The notes: generated from the letters alone by a model not told the origin. 64,000 bases of DNA from Mesorhizobium sangaii (GCF_014207355.1 NZ_JACHEF010000002.1:930001-994000); one strand, 5' to 3'; counted from the stretch's first letter, positions 44,896 to 54,995 are shown. Translations and numbers: made by a program.

Positions 44896-45620
44896 CAGCA
44901 AGACCGGACACTGCCATCGTGCTCGCCGCCGGGCTTGGCAAGCGCATGCGGCCGATCACCGACACCCTTCCCAAGCCGCTGGTCAAGATCGCCGGCAAGA
45001 CCTTGCTTGACTGGGGGCTCAACAGCCTGGCCGCCGCCGGTGTCGGCAAGGCCGTCGTCAACGTCCATTATCTTCCCGAACAGATCATTGCCCATGTCGC
45101 GGCGCGGCGCGCGCCACGGATCATCATTTCCGACGAGAGCGACCGGCTTCTCGATTCCGCCGGCGGCATCGTCAAGGCGTTGCCGGAGCTGGGCGAGCAG
45201 CCCTTCTTCATCCTCAATGCCGACACCTTCTGGATCGACCAGGGTCCTCTCAATCTCGGCCGCCTTGCCCTTGCATGGGACGCGGCGAAAATGGATATTC
45301 TGCTGATGTTGGCGGATCTCCATCAGGCGACCGGACACTGCGGCAGCACCGATTTCCTGGTGGCGCCGGATGGCGGCTTGCGGCGATCAAAAGGTGATCC
45401 GGCCGGCCTGATCTATGCCGGGGCGGCAATCGTCCATCCGCGCCTGTTCGAGGATGCGCAGCCCGGGCCGCACTCGCTCAACGCCTATTTCGACACCGCC
45501 ATTGCTGCCGGCCGGCTGTTCGGCATGCCGATGCACGGCCATTGGATCACCGTCGGCACGCCCGAAGCCATTCCGCTCGCGGAAGCGGCAGTGGCCGACG
45601 CGCTAGCCGAGTCACGATGA
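44892..45620 (+). CDS. murU: MurNAc-1-phosphate uridylyltransferase MurU-like
   Basis: A 242-residue nucleotidyltransferase. It starts at GTG 44892 (overlapping the previous stop) with MTARPDTAIVLAAGLGKRMRPITDTLPKP, the signature of sugar-1-phosphate nucleotidyltransferases (GxGxRMxP...PK). LNADTFWID holds the metal-binding Asp. In Pseudomonas, AmgK then MurU convert MurNAc to UDP-MurNAc, bypassing de novo synthesis and fosfomycin. The gene pair here gives the same logic. Its stop overlaps addB by 4 bp. Confidence 0.88.
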   Translation: MTARPDTAIVLAAGLGKRMRPITDTLPKPLVKIAGKTLLDWGLNSLAAAGVGKAVVNVHYLPEQIIAHVAARRAPRIIISDESDRLLDSAGGIVKALPELGEQPFFILNADTFWIDQGPLNLGRLALAWDAAKMDILLMLADLHQATGHCGSTDFLVAPDGGLRRSKGDPAGLIYAGAAIVHPRLFEDAQPGPHSLNAYFDTAIAAGRLFGMPMHGHWITVGTPEAIPLAEAAVADALAESR

Positions 45621-48600
45621 GCGGCTCAAGCCGCGTTTTCTCAATTCCCTCCGGAGCGCCGTTTCTGCCGACGCTTGCCGAGGCGCTGCTTGCCGGGCGT
45701 CTTGTTCCCGGTTTTCGGTTTGATGGCGACCCGCTCGCTTTGGCCGACGTCACCATCTATGTGCCGACGCGGCGCGCGGCGCGCGCCTTGCGGGGTGCCT
45801 TCGTCGACAGCCTCGCGGCACGCGGCGGCGGCGGTTCGGCGATCCTGCCAGTCATCCGTCCGCTCGGCGAGTTCGATGAGGATGAGGCCGCATTCGAAAC
45901 CGAGGCGTCCGCCGCCATCGACCTCGCGCCGCCGATCGCGGCAACCGAACGCCTGTTGCTGCTGGCGCCGCTGGTACGCGCCTGGAAACGCCGTCTGCCG
46001 GCGCATGTCGCGGCGCTCTTCGCCGAGGAGATCGTCATCCCGGCCTCTGCCGCCGACGCGATCTGGCTGGCGCGCGATCTCGCCCGGCTGATGGACGAGA
46101 TCGAGACGGAAGGCACGGATTGGGCCAAGCTCACCGACCTGGTGACCGGCAACCTTGCCGGATGGTGGCAAGTGACGCTCGAATTTCTCGGCATTGTCAC
46201 CGATGCCTGGCCGAAATTCCTTGAAGAGCGCGATCGCTCCAACCCGGCCGCGCATCGCAGCGCGCTGATCCGTGCCGAAGCCGCACGGCTGCAGCGCAAT
46301 CCGCCGGCCGGGCCGGTCATCGCCGCGGGCTCGACCGGCTCGATACCGGCCACGGCCGAGCTGCTTGCCGCGATCGCCCGCCTGCCCGGCGGCGCCATCG
46401 TGCTGCCCGGTCTCGACCGCACGCTGGACGAAGCATCCTTCCAGGCTATAGCGGCGCCCGGCGCGCGTCCGGCCGTGCTCGGCCACCCGCAATACGGTCT
46501 CGCCAGGCTGATCGGCAAGATCGGCGTGCTGCGCGGCGATGTCGAGGAGATCGGCACAGCCGAGCCGCGGCTTGCGCTCCGCGCCGCCCTGGTCGGCGAA
46601 GCGTTGAGGCCGGCTGAAACCACCGAATTGTGGGCCGAAACGCGCGACGGCTTTTCAGCGTCCGACATCGCCGGGGCCTTTGCCGGCGTGACGCTGCTCG
46701 AAGCAGCCAGCGAACGCGATGAAGCCGTCGCTATCGCTGTCGTGCTCAAGCGCGCGGTCGAACAGCCCAGCCAAAGGGCGGCTCTTGTCACAGGCGACCG
46801 CGCGCTGGCGCGGCGCGTCTCGGTCGAGCTCCTGCGGTTCGGCGTTGTCGCCGACGATTCCGGCGGCACGCCGCTCGCCAACACCCCGGCCGCCGGCCTG
46901 CTCGGGCTGGCGCTCGAGGCGGTGTTCCGGCCAGGCGATCCCATAGGCCTGCTGTCACTGCTCAAACATCCGCTGCTTGGGCTTGGCCTCGAACGGGCCG
47001 ATATGCGCCACGCGGCGGAACTCGTCGAACTGGTGGCGCTGCGCGGTGGCACTGGCCGCCCCGACATCGTTTCGCTACCGGAACTGTTCGAAACCCGTCT
47101 CACCGGTCTTGGCGGTGGCAGCCGGCAGCCCTTCTGGTTTTCCCGTCTGACCCTGCGCTCCATCGAAGCCGCGAAGAATTTGCTCGAACGTCTCACACAG
47201 GCGCTGGCGCCGCTCACGGCGTTTCGCGGCCAGGCGGACGCCGACCTCGCAGCCCTGGTCGGAGCCAGCGTCGTGGCGCTCGAAAATCTCGGTCGCACCA
47301 CCGATGGCGGCCTTGGCGCCCTCTATGCGGGTGACGCCGGCGAGAAGCTTTCCGAATTGCTGCGCGGGCTGGTCGCGGCGTCTGCACCGCTGTCCTTCGC
47401 CGCAGACGAGTGGCCCGATGTGATGGCGGCGTTGATCGCGCCTGAAACGGTCAAGCCGGCACAGGGCACGGACAGGAACATTGCCATCTGGGGCGCGCTG
47501 GAAGCGCGCTTGCAGGACGTCGACACGCTGGTCATCGGCGGGCTCAACGAGGGCGTGTGGCCGCGCAAGCCCGAGAGCGACGGCTTCATGTCACGGCTGA
47601 TGAAGACCGGCATCGATCTCGAACCGCCGGAACGGCGCATCGGTCTCGCGGCGCATGATTTCCAGATGGCCATGGGCGCCAAGACGGTGGTGCTGGCTCG
47701 CTCGGCGCGTGCCGGCGACGCGCCTGCCGTGCCGTCGCGCTGGCTGCAGCGCCTGCTCACCTTCATCGGCAACGACCAAGCGGCTGAACTGCGCCGCCGC
47801 GGCGACGAGTTGCTCGCCTGGGCGCGCGCGCTCGATACCGGTCCGAGACAGGACTTCGCGCCACGGCCGCAGCCGAAGCCGCCTTTGTCGGTGCGCCCGG
47901 GCCATTTCTCGGTCACCGAGATCGAGACCCTGCGCCGGGACCCCTACGCCGTCTATGCACGAAAAATTCTCGGCCTGATGCCGCTCGATCCGGTCATCCG
48001 CGATCCCGGTGCGGCCGAGCGCGGCACGCTGTTCCACGCTATCCTGCATCTGTTCTCGGCGCGCGTTGCCGATCCCCGCGCACCCGACGCGCTCGCCGGC
48101 CTCATCGCTGCCGGCCGCGCCTGTTTTGCCGAAGCCGTGCTTCCTGCCGATGTCGAGGCGGTGTGGTGGCCGCGGTTCGAAAAACTCGCCGCCAACATCA
48201 TCGAGTGGGAGCGCACGCGCGCCGACGCGGTGATGCGGCGGCATGCCGAGGAGCGCGCCGGAAAGACCGTCGTTGGCCAGTCCGGCGTGACGCTATCCGG
48301 CTATGCCGACCGCGTCGACCTGCTGGCCGGTGGCATGGCCGACATATTGGACTACAAGACAGGCTCCTCGCCGTCCAAGGCGCAGGCGCACACGCTACTC
48401 GCACCGCAACTGGCGCTGGAGGGCGCGCTGCTCAGGCGCGGCGCCTTCAAGGATCTGGGCGCCCGCGAACCCTCGCAACTGGCCTTCGTGCGGCTCAAGC
48501 CGAATGGCGAGGTGTTCGAGGAATCGATCCTCGAACACAACCGCCAGCCGCGCACCGCCACCGATCTCGCCGAAGAGGCCTGGGCGCGGCTGGAAAAGCT

Positions 48601-48751
48601 GTTGGTCCACTATGCCGACCCGGCGACCGGCTATTTGTCGCGCGCGCTGCCGTTTCGCGAAGGCGAGACCGATGGCGATTACGACCATCTTGCCCGCGTG
48701 CTCGAATGGTCCGCCGGCGGCGATGCCGGCGACGAGGGAGGGGAGGCATGA
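45617..48751 (+). CDS. addB: Double-strand break repair protein AddB
   Basis: AddB is the nuclease/scaffold partner of AddA in recombinational repair, the alphaproteobacterial counterpart of RecBCD. The 1044-residue protein begins MSGSSRVFSIPSGAPFLPTLAEAL. It has an inactivated helicase-like N-terminal region and a C-terminal PD-(D/E)XK nuclease with GYADRVDLLAGGMADILDYKTG (Asp and Lys of the active site). The iron-sulfur cysteines of Bacillus AddB are not seen. The ATG at 45617 overlaps the murU stop, and its stop overlaps addA. Confidence 0.95.
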   Translation: MSGSSRVFSIPSGAPFLPTLAEALLAGRLVPGFRFDGDPLALADVTIYVPTRRAARALRGAFVDSLAARGGGGSAILPVIRPLGEFDEDEAAFETEASAAIDLAPPIAATERLLLLAPLVRAWKRRLPAHVAALFAEEIVIPASAADAIWLARDLARLMDEIETEGTDWAKLTDLVTGNLAGWWQVTLEFLGIVTDAWPKFLEERDRSNPAAHRSALIRAEAARLQRNPPAGPVIAAGSTGSIPATAELLAAIARLPGGAIVLPGLDRTLDEASFQAIAAPGARPAVLGHPQYGLARLIGKIGVLRGDVEEIGTAEPRLALRAALVGEALRPAETTELWAETRDGFSASDIAGAFAGVTLLEAASERDEAVAIAVVLKRAVEQPSQRAALVTGDRALARRVSVELLRFGVVADDSGGTPLANTPAAGLLGLALEAVFRPGDPIGLLSLLKHPLLGLGLERADMRHAAELVELVALRGGTGRPDIVSLPELFETRLTGLGGGSRQPFWFSRLTLRSIEAAKNLLERLTQALAPLTAFRGQADADLAALVGASVVALENLGRTTDGGLGALYAGDAGEKLSELLRGLVAASAPLSFAADEWPDVMAALIAPETVKPAQGTDRNIAIWGALEARLQDVDTLVIGGLNEGVWPRKPESDGFMSRLMKTGIDLEPPERRIGLAAHDFQMAMGAKTVVLARSARAGDAPAVPSRWLQRLLTFIGNDQAAELRRRGDELLAWARALDTGPRQDFAPRPQPKPPLSVRPGHFSVTEIETLRRDPYAVYARKILGLMPLDPVIRDPGAAERGTLFHAILHLFSARVADPRAPDALAGLIAAGRACFAEAVLPADVEAVWWPRFEKLAANIIEWERTRADAVMRRHAEERAGKTVVGQSGVTLSGYADRVDLLAGGMADILDYKTGSSPSKAQAHTLLAPQLALEGALLRRGAFKDLGAREPSQLAFVRLKPNGEVFEESILEHNRQPRTATDLAEEAWARLEKLLVHYADPATGYLSRALPFREGETDGDYDHLARVLEWSAGGDAGDEGGEA

Positions 48752-51700
48752 AGAAAGCCTATCCCATCCCCAGCGATACCGCGACCAGCCAGGCCCGTGC
48801 CGCCGACCCCCAGAATTCCGCCTGGGTGTCGGCCAATGCCGGCTCCGGCAAGACCCATGTGCTGGCCCAGCGCGTCATCCGGCTGCTGCTGCGCGGCACC
48901 GATCCGTCAAAGATCCTGTGCCTGACCTATACGCGCGCCGCCGCTGCCAACATGTCGAACCGGGTCTTCTCGACGCTGTCGGAGTGGACGGCACTCGCCG
49001 ACGCGGAGCTTGCGGCAAGGATCGAAACGCTGGAAGGCCGCCGGCCCGATCTTGAGACCATGCGCCGGGCGCGGCGCCTGTTTGCCGAGGCGCTGGAAAC
49101 GCCCGGCGGGCTGAAGATCCAGACCATCCACGCCTTTTGCGAATCGGTGCTTCACCAGTTCCCGCTGGAGGCCAACATCCCGGCCCATTTCGAGATGCTC
49201 GATCCGCCGATGGAGGCATCGCTGTTCGCCACCGCGCGCCGCGACATGATTTCCGGAACGGCCGCCGGCGACATGGACCTGGCCGAGGCGTTTGCCACCA
49301 TTCTCGATCGGGGCGGCGAAGCCGGGCTCGATGCCTTGCTGGGCGAGATCGTGCGCAAGCGCGACGGCTTGCGCAATTTCATCGACGCTGTCGGGCGCCA
49401 CGGCACGCGTTTCCAGGCGCTGTTCGATGAATTCCATTTCCGCCCTGGTCAGACCGCCGAAGGCATAGCGGCATCGGTCTGGCCGTTGCCGGGTTTCCTG
49501 CCCGACTATTTTGCCGGCTTCGCCCAAGCCGCAGATGCCACCGATGCCAGGACGGTGCTGAACAACATCCTGCCTTATGCGCGTCAGGCTTTCGCCGAAA
49601 GCGACCCGGTTCGCCGTCTGCAACTGCTGGCGAGGGCCTTTCTCAAGACCGATGGCGACGCCTATGATCCGGCCAAGGCGTTCAAGAAGGCCCTGGTCGA
49701 CCGGCTGCCGGATCTGGCGGAACGGTATCTCTCGACGGCCAATGCCATCGTCGAAACGGTCGACAGGCTGGCGCTGTTCAGGATGCTGGAAGGCACGCGC
49801 GCCGCGTTGACGATCGCCGACTGGCTGATCGCCCGCTACGAGGTGCTGAAGCGCAGCCGCGGCTTTCTCGACTTCAACGACCTGATCACCCGCACGGTCA
49901 ATCTGCTGGCGCGGCCCGACGCCGGCCCCTGGGTGCAGTACAAGCTCGACCAGGGCATCGACCACATCCTGCTCGACGAGGCGCAAGACACCAGCCCGGA
50001 TCAATGGGAGGTGGTGAAGCGGCTGGCGGAAGAGTTCTTTGCCGGCTTCGGCGCCCGCGACAGGGTGCATCGCACGATCTTTGCGGTCGGTGACGAAAAG
50101 CAGTCGATCTATTCCTTTCAGGGCGCCGCCCCGGATTCGTTCGCCGACAGCCGGCTGTTGTTTGCGGGACGGGTGCGTGATGCCGAGGCGTCCTTCGCCG
50201 ACCTCAAGCTGACCTGGTCGTTTCGCTCGACCGACGACGTTCTGACCGCGGTCGACCGCGTCTTTGCCGATCCCATCGTGCGGCGCGGCATCAGCCATGA
50301 CCCCGATCCGCTGCGCCACCAGGCGATCCGCACCGACGCGCCGGGCTATGTCGAAGTCTGGCCGTCGGTCGGTGCCGACGTCGTTGACGAGCCCGACGAC
50401 TGGACGCAAGCCATCGACCATGCCCATGCGCCGGCGGTGCGCGTTGCCGAGCATGTCGCGGCCACCATTGCCGGCTGGATCGGCGCCGGCGAGATCATCG
50501 AAGGCCGTGGCAAGCGGCTGCGGCCGGGCGACGTGCTGGTGCTGGTGCGCAAGCGCGACCGCTTCGTCCATGCGCTGACCCGGGCGCTCAAACGCCGTGA
50601 CATTCCGGTTGCCGGCGCCGACCGGCTGAGCCTGCCCGGACACATCGCGGTCAAGGACCTGATCGCGCTCGGCCACCTGCTCATCCAGCCGCAGGACGAT
50701 CTGTCGCTCGCCGCCGTCCTGCGCAGCCCGATCTTCGATCTGCCGGAGGAGGGGCTTTTTGCGCTTGCAGCGGAGAGGCCGACCGGCCTGTCGCTGATCA
50801 CGTCGCTGCGCGCCCATGCCGGTGAAAGCGAGGCATTGGCGGCGATCGTCGCCCAGCTCGACGTCTGGACGAACGAGGCCGCCTTCAAGCCGGTGTTCGA
50901 ATTCTATGCAGGCCTGCTGGCACGCGATGGCGTGCGCAAAAGGATGATCGCGCGGCTCGGGCCCGAGGCCGGCGACATTCTCGACGAGTTCCTGAGCTTC
51001 TGCCTTGCCGAGGAGCGAACCGGCCTGCCCGGGCTGGAAGCCTTCCTGTCGACGCTGGAGAATGCCGGCCCCGAGATCAAGCGGGAAATGGACCAGACCC
51101 GCGACGAGGTCCGCGTCATGACCGTGCACGCGGCCAAGGGCCTGGAGGCACCGGTCGTGTTCCTGGTCGATGGCGGTTCGGCGCCGTTCAGCGACCAGCA
51201 TCTGCCGCGCCTGATGCCCTTCGACGGCTCGGGCTGGGACGGCAAGGGCTATCTCTGGCGATCGGCCAGCGATGTCGCCAATGGGTTTTCGAAAGCGGCG
51301 GCGGTACGGGCGCGGGAGCTCGCCGACGACGAATACCGCCGGCTGCTCTATGTCGGCATGACCCGCGCCGAGGATCGGCTGATCGTCTGCGGTTATCACG
51401 GCAAGCGGGCGCCGAACTCCGGCACCTGGCACTCGATCGTCAGCCGCGCTCTGATCGGCGCGCCCGAGAGCGAGGAGCGTCCGCATCCGGCGGGCGGCGA
51501 TCCGGTGCATCGGTTTCACGTCACCAAGCTGCCGCCCGTCGCACTGGTTTCCAGCGAGCAGGCGCGGCAGGCGCACAGTTTCGGGCCATTGCCGGCGACC
51601 CTGTTCCGGCCCTTGCCGCCCTTCGAGGATTTGCCGCGTCCGCTGTCGCCATCCGGCGCCTCTGCGCTCATCGACGAAGGCAAGGAAGCGGTGGTCGACA

Positions 51701-52260
51701 AGGCTTCGCCGGTGCTCGACGCCGATGCCGAGCCAGGCTTTGCCGTGCTGCGCGGGCTCGCCTTGCACAAATTGCTGCAGATGTTGCCGGGCATTGCCGA
51801 GGGCGAACGCGAGGGCGCGGCACAACGCTACCTCGCGCGAACAGGCGCGGACTGGCCTCAATCAGAGCGTGAAAAAGCTCTGACATCGGTCACAGCCATC
51901 CTTGCCGATCCTGGCTTCGGTCCGCTATTTGCGCCATCGTCGCGTGCCGAGGTCGCGATCATGGGCACCCTGGAGGTCAAGGGCAAGAAGCGCTCGATTT
52001 CCGGCAAGATCGACCGCCTTGCGGTGACGCCGGACGTGGTCTCCATCGTCGACTACAAGACCAACCGGCCGGCACCCGCCTCCCTGGCGGAGGTCCCGCC
52101 GGCCTATGTCCTGCAGCTCGCGCTCTATCGCGCCCTGCTGCAGCCGCTTTATTCCGGACGCACGGTCAAGGCGGCCTTGCTGTTCACCGAAGCGCCACGG
52201 CTGATCGAACTGCCGGCCAGCGCCATGGATGATGCCCTTGCTCGACTCACGGGAGCGTGA
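48748..52260 (+). CDS. addA: Helicase/nuclease AddA
   Basis: AddA unwinds and degrades DNA ends to load RecA. The 1170-residue UvrD-type protein has Walker A SANAGSGKTHVLAQR (near residue 30), LCLTYTRAAAANM, Walker B HILLDEAQDTSPDQW, motif IV-VI stretches (TWSFRSTDDVL, VRVMTVHAAKGLEAPVVFL, RRLLYVGMTRAEDRL), and the C-terminal nuclease VSIVDYKTNRP. GGGAGG lies just before the ATG, which overlaps the addB TGA. Codons further upstream in frame are antisense-type reading of addB. Confidence 0.96.
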   Translation: MKKAYPIPSDTATSQARAADPQNSAWVSANAGSGKTHVLAQRVIRLLLRGTDPSKILCLTYTRAAAANMSNRVFSTLSEWTALADAELAARIETLEGRRPDLETMRRARRLFAEALETPGGLKIQTIHAFCESVLHQFPLEANIPAHFEMLDPPMEASLFATARRDMISGTAAGDMDLAEAFATILDRGGEAGLDALLGEIVRKRDGLRNFIDAVGRHGTRFQALFDEFHFRPGQTAEGIAASVWPLPGFLPDYFAGFAQAADATDARTVLNNILPYARQAFAESDPVRRLQLLARAFLKTDGDAYDPAKAFKKALVDRLPDLAERYLSTANAIVETVDRLALFRMLEGTRAALTIADWLIARYEVLKRSRGFLDFNDLITRTVNLLARPDAGPWVQYKLDQGIDHILLDEAQDTSPDQWEVVKRLAEEFFAGFGARDRVHRTIFAVGDEKQSIYSFQGAAPDSFADSRLLFAGRVRDAEASFADLKLTWSFRSTDDVLTAVDRVFADPIVRRGISHDPDPLRHQAIRTDAPGYVEVWPSVGADVVDEPDDWTQAIDHAHAPAVRVAEHVAATIAGWIGAGEIIEGRGKRLRPGDVLVLVRKRDRFVHALTRALKRRDIPVAGADRLSLPGHIAVKDLIALGHLLIQPQDDLSLAAVLRSPIFDLPEEGLFALAAERPTGLSLITSLRAHAGESEALAAIVAQLDVWTNEAAFKPVFEFYAGLLARDGVRKRMIARLGPEAGDILDEFLSFCLAEERTGLPGLEAFLSTLENAGPEIKREMDQTRDEVRVMTVHAAKGLEAPVVFLVDGGSAPFSDQHLPRLMPFDGSGWDGKGYLWRSASDVANGFSKAAAVRARELADDEYRRLLYVGMTRAEDRLIVCGYHGKRAPNSGTWHSIVSRALIGAPESEERPHPAGGDPVHRFHVTKLPPVALVSSEQARQAHSFGPLPATLFRPLPPFEDLPRPLSPSGASALIDEGKEAVVDKASPVLDADAEPGFAVLRGLALHKLLQMLPGIAEGEREGAAQRYLARTGADWPQSEREKALTSVTAILADPGFGPLFAPSSRAEVAIMGTLEVKGKKRSISGKIDRLAVTPDVVSIVDYKTNRPAPASLAEVPPAYVLQLALYRALLQPLYSGRTVKAALLFTEAPRLIELPASAMDDALARLTGA

Positions 52261-52335
52261 CACAACACCTGCTTGAAGAAGGGCGCGATCACCACCACAT
52301 TTGGTGCGACGAAAACTTTCGAAAGGATTTTCCGC

Positions 52336-52659
52336 ATGACCACCGTCAAGGTCGACAAGAGCAATTTCCAGGCCGATGTACTTAACGCCAACGTACCGGT
52401 CGTCGTCGATTTCTGGGCGGAATGGTGCGGTCCCTGCAAGATGATCGCCCCCGCGCTCGAAGACATCGCCACCGAACTCGGTGCCAAGGTGAAGATCGCC
52501 AAGCTGAACATCGACGAGAATCCCGAACTGGCCGCTCAGTTCGGCGTGCGATCGATCCCGACGCTGATGATCTTCAAGGGCGGCGAAGTGGCCGACATGA
52601 AGGTTGGCGCCGCACCCAAGACCGCGCTGTCGCACTGGATCAATGGCAGCCTCGCCTGA
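52336..52659 (+). CDS. trxA: Thioredoxin
   Basis: A 107-residue cytosolic disulfide reductase. It has the active site [14 protein letters not shown] (WCGPC) near residue 30-36, [27 protein letters not shown] with the cis-proline, and [12 protein letters not shown]. The ATG at 52336 is chosen because in-frame upstream codons (from 52273) do not fit the family. It follows addA by 75 bp and ends in a strong terminator. Confidence 0.96.
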   Translation: MTTVKVDKSNFQADVLNANVPVVVDFWAEWCGPCKMIAPALEDIATELGAKVKIAKLNIDENPELAAQFGVRSIPTLMIFKGGEVADMKVGAAPKTALSHWINGSLA

Positions 52660-52682
52660 TCCGTCCGAAATTCCTGATATCA

Positions 52683-52709
52683 AGCCCGGCCTCGCGCCGG
52701 GCTTTTTTG
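52683..52709 (+). terminator. Intrinsic terminator of trxA
   Basis: AGCCCGGC (52683-52690) pairs with GCCGGGCT (52696-52703) across CTCGC, followed by TTTTTTG. It is 24 bp after the trxA stop. Confidence 0.92.
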
Positions 52710-52792
52710 TTGGCGTCATCGGTGGGCCGCTCTGGCCCTCACGCCTGTGCGCGCCATGTCTTCTCTTGGCGCGAGAAGCAAGGAGAACGCCC

Positions 52793-53074
52793 ATGACCGG
52801 ATCCGCCAAGGCCACCGTCTTCATCGACAATGAGCGGGTCATCGTCACCGAATACCGCTTTGCGCCGGGAGACAACACCGGCTGGCACCGTCACGGCCAC
52901 GACTATGTCGTCGTGCCGCTGATGGATGGCAAGGTGAAGCTGTTGACCAAGGACGGCGAATCCTTCGCCGAGATGAAGAAGGGCGCGCCCTATTTCCGCA
53001 AGGAGGGCGTCGAACACGATGTCATCAACGCCAATGAGGGCGAATACGCCTTCATCGAGATCGAACTGAAGTAA
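52793..53074 (+). CDS. Small cupin-domain protein
   Basis: A 93-residue single cupin. Metal ligands appear in GDNTGWHRHGHDYVVVPL (His-x-His with Asp/Glu replacement) and in KEGVEHDVINANEGEYAFIEIE (second cupin His). AAGGAG lies 8 bp before the ATG. It could be a small-molecule sensor or isomerase; no substrate can be assigned. Stands alone between trxA and the converging VOC protein gene. Confidence 0.82.
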   Translation: MTGSAKATVFIDNERVIVTEYRFAPGDNTGWHRHGHDYVVVPLMDGKVKLLTKDGESFAEMKKGAPYFRKEGVEHDVINANEGEYAFIEIELK

Positions 53075-53103
53075 CCGCGAAGGCCATCGAGCGGCATGCG
53101 CGA

Positions 53104-53523
53104 TTACCAGTCGGCGATACGATCGCCTCCGACGAATTGCGCACTCTTTTCGGTATATTCGAACAGCTCTATCTTCACGCCGTTGGGGTCGCGGATCCAG
53201 GCCTGGTAGGTGTCGTCGCAGGCGAGCTTCTTTGCCGTGACGTCGACGCCCTTCGACCCGATATGAGCGATCGCTGCATCGATGCTTTCCACTTCGAGGC
53301 AGAAGTGGTTGATCTGGTTCAGGTCGCTATAGCTGGCCCCGTCCTTCTGGAACACCTCGACGTGGCTGCGACCGCCGCAATCGAGGTAGAACCCGAAAAT
53401 CTTGCCGTCGCGCAGGAAATTGAACTGGGTGCCCAGGCCGAGGACATCGCGATAGAAGCTTCTGGTCGCCTCCAGATCATTGGCGAAGATGCAGACGTGA
53501 GCGAGCTGCTTGACCTTGATCAT
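53104..53523 (-). CDS. VOC-family (glyoxalase/dioxygenase fold) protein
   Basis: A 139-residue protein with two beta-alpha-beta-beta-beta modules. QLAHVCIFANDLEATRSFYRDVLGLG holds the first metal-binding His; INHFCLEVESIDAAIAHIGSKG and IRDPNGVKIELFEYTE hold the second His and Glu. This is the metal site of lactoylglutathione lyase-like enzymes, but the sequence is not GloA. Substrate unknown. AAGGAG lies 6 bp before the ATG. It follows folC by 27 bp and is probably the last gene of the trpF-trpB-trpA-accD-folC series. Confidence 0.85.
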   Translation of the reverse strand: MIKVKQLAHVCIFANDLEATRSFYRDVLGLGTQFNFLRDGKIFGFYLDCGGRSHVEVFQKDGASYSDLNQINHFCLEVESIDAAIAHIGSKGVDVTAKKLACDDTYQAWIRDPNGVKIELFEYTEKSAQFVGGDRIADW

Positions 53524-53550
53524 GACTGCTCCTTGCGCCGAAAGCCAACC

Positions 53551-54876
53551 TCAGGTCGGGGGCGTGCCGTTTTCGGCGAGCACCGCACCCGCCAGATAAA
53601 GCGAACCGCCGATCAGGATGCGCGGCGCCGGACCGTCCCAGGTGTCGCGCAACAGCATCAGCGCACTGGCGACGGAACTCACTGGTTCGGCCGTCAGCCC
53701 TGCTTCCGTCGCGCGGATCGCCAGTTCGTCGTTCGGCACGCCGGCGTCGCTGAGGCTCACCGGCACGGTGTAGACATGCCGGGCGAGGCCCTTGAAGGCG
53801 CGGAAATAGCCGCTCTGGTCCTTGGTGTTGATCATGCCCGAGATGAGGAAGAGCGGCCGCGGGTTCTTCTCTTCCTGCTCGGCCAGCGCTTCGGCAACCA
53901 CCACGCCGGCGCCTGGATTGTGGCCGCCGTCGAGCCAGATGTCGGCGCCCTTCGGTGCCAGTTCGGCCAGCCGGCCCTGCGCCAGCTTCTGCATCCGGCC
54001 GGGCCAGGCGACGCTGGTCATCGCCTTCTCGGCGGCGCGATGGCTGATCTCGAAGCCGGCCGCCTTGACCGCCGCGATCGCCGCCGCCGCATTGGCGAAC
54101 TGGTGGCGCCCGGGCAGCCGTGGCGGCGGCAGGTCCATCAAGCCGTCTTCGTCCTGATAGACCATGCGGCCGTTCTCCTCGAATGCGAGGAAATCCTGGC
54201 CGTAGACGAAGGTCGGACATTCAAGCCGCTCGGCGGTCTCGATCAGAACCTGCAGCGCCGTCTCGCTTTCCTGCGCGCCGATGACCACCGGGCAGCCGCG
54301 CTTGATGATGCCGGCCTTTTCGGCGGCGATCAGTTCGACACGGTCGCCGAGATAGGCCTCGTGGTCGAGCGACACCGGCATGATGACTGAAACCGCCGGC
54401 TCCCTGATGACATTGGTGGCATCGAAACGGCCGCCGAGCCCGACCTCGATGATCGCGGCATCGGCCTGGTGTTCGGAAAACAGCAGGAAGGTGACCGCGG
54501 TGAGGATCTCGAAGACGGTGATATGCTCGCCTTCATTGGCCCTGGCGACACGGGCGATGGCATCGGCGAACACCCTGTCGTCAACCAGCCTGCCGCCGCC
54601 ATCGGCGGCCAGCCGGTAACGCTCGTGCCAGTTCACCAGATGCGGCGAGGTGTGGACATGGACGCGGTAGTCCGCCGCCTCGAGCAGCGCGCGTGAAAAC
54701 GCGGCGCACGAGCCTTTGCCGTTGGTGCCGGCGATATGGATGACCGGCGGCAGCCGGTCCTGGGGGTCATCGAGCCGCTCCAGCAACCGTGAAATGCGGT
54801 CGAGCGAAAGGTCGAAGCCTTTCGGGTGAAGCGCCATCAGGGCTTCGATTTCGCGGTCGGCGGCAAGCGTTTTCAT
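53551..54876 (-). CDS. folC: Bifunctional dihydrofolate synthase/folylpolyglutamate synthase
   Basis: FolC adds glutamate to dihydropteroate and to reduced folates, using ATP. The 441-residue protein has the P-loop HIAGTNGKGSCAAF (near residue 50), TSPHLVNWHERY, EVGLGGRFDATNVI and a C-terminal DGGHNPGAG. The ATG at 54876 (MKTLAADREIEALM) is preferred for the AGGAT 7 bp upstream, although an ATG at 54894 is in frame. In rhizobia it commonly follows accD and trpA. Confidence 0.95.
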   Translation of the reverse strand: MKTLAADREIEALMALHPKGFDLSLDRISRLLERLDDPQDRLPPVIHIAGTNGKGSCAAFSRALLEAADYRVHVHTSPHLVNWHERYRLAADGGGRLVDDRVFADAIARVARANEGEHITVFEILTAVTFLLFSEHQADAAIIEVGLGGRFDATNVIREPAVSVIMPVSLDHEAYLGDRVELIAAEKAGIIKRGCPVVIGAQESETALQVLIETAERLECPTFVYGQDFLAFEENGRMVYQDEDGLMDLPPPRLPGRHQFANAAAAIAAVKAAGFEISHRAAEKAMTSVAWPGRMQKLAQGRLAELAPKGADIWLDGGHNPGAGVVVAEALAEQEEKNPRPLFLISGMINTKDQSGYFRAFKGLARHVYTVPVSLSDAGVPNDELAIRATEAGLTAEPVSSVASALMLLRDTWDGPAPRILIGGSLYLAGAVLAENGTPPT

Positions 54877-54995
54877 GGCACAATCCTGGTCCATGGCCCG
54901 GGAACCAGAATCGGTTTCACAATGGCCATGGCAATCAAAAAGCTACAGCGCGCCACGGACATGGCGCAATCGCTGTTCGCGCGAAGAATGTCGCG

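Noticed and set aside
48907..51861. A 984-codon open frame antisense to addA, and similar long antisense frames over iolD (1209-3617), chvG (35925-37550), ahcY (38983-40605), divL (41309-42892) and addB (45757-47301)
   Set aside because: These are open because high third-position GC makes stops rare on the opposite strand. Their translations are rich in Arg, His and Ala with no family motifs, and the sense frames encode clear proteins.
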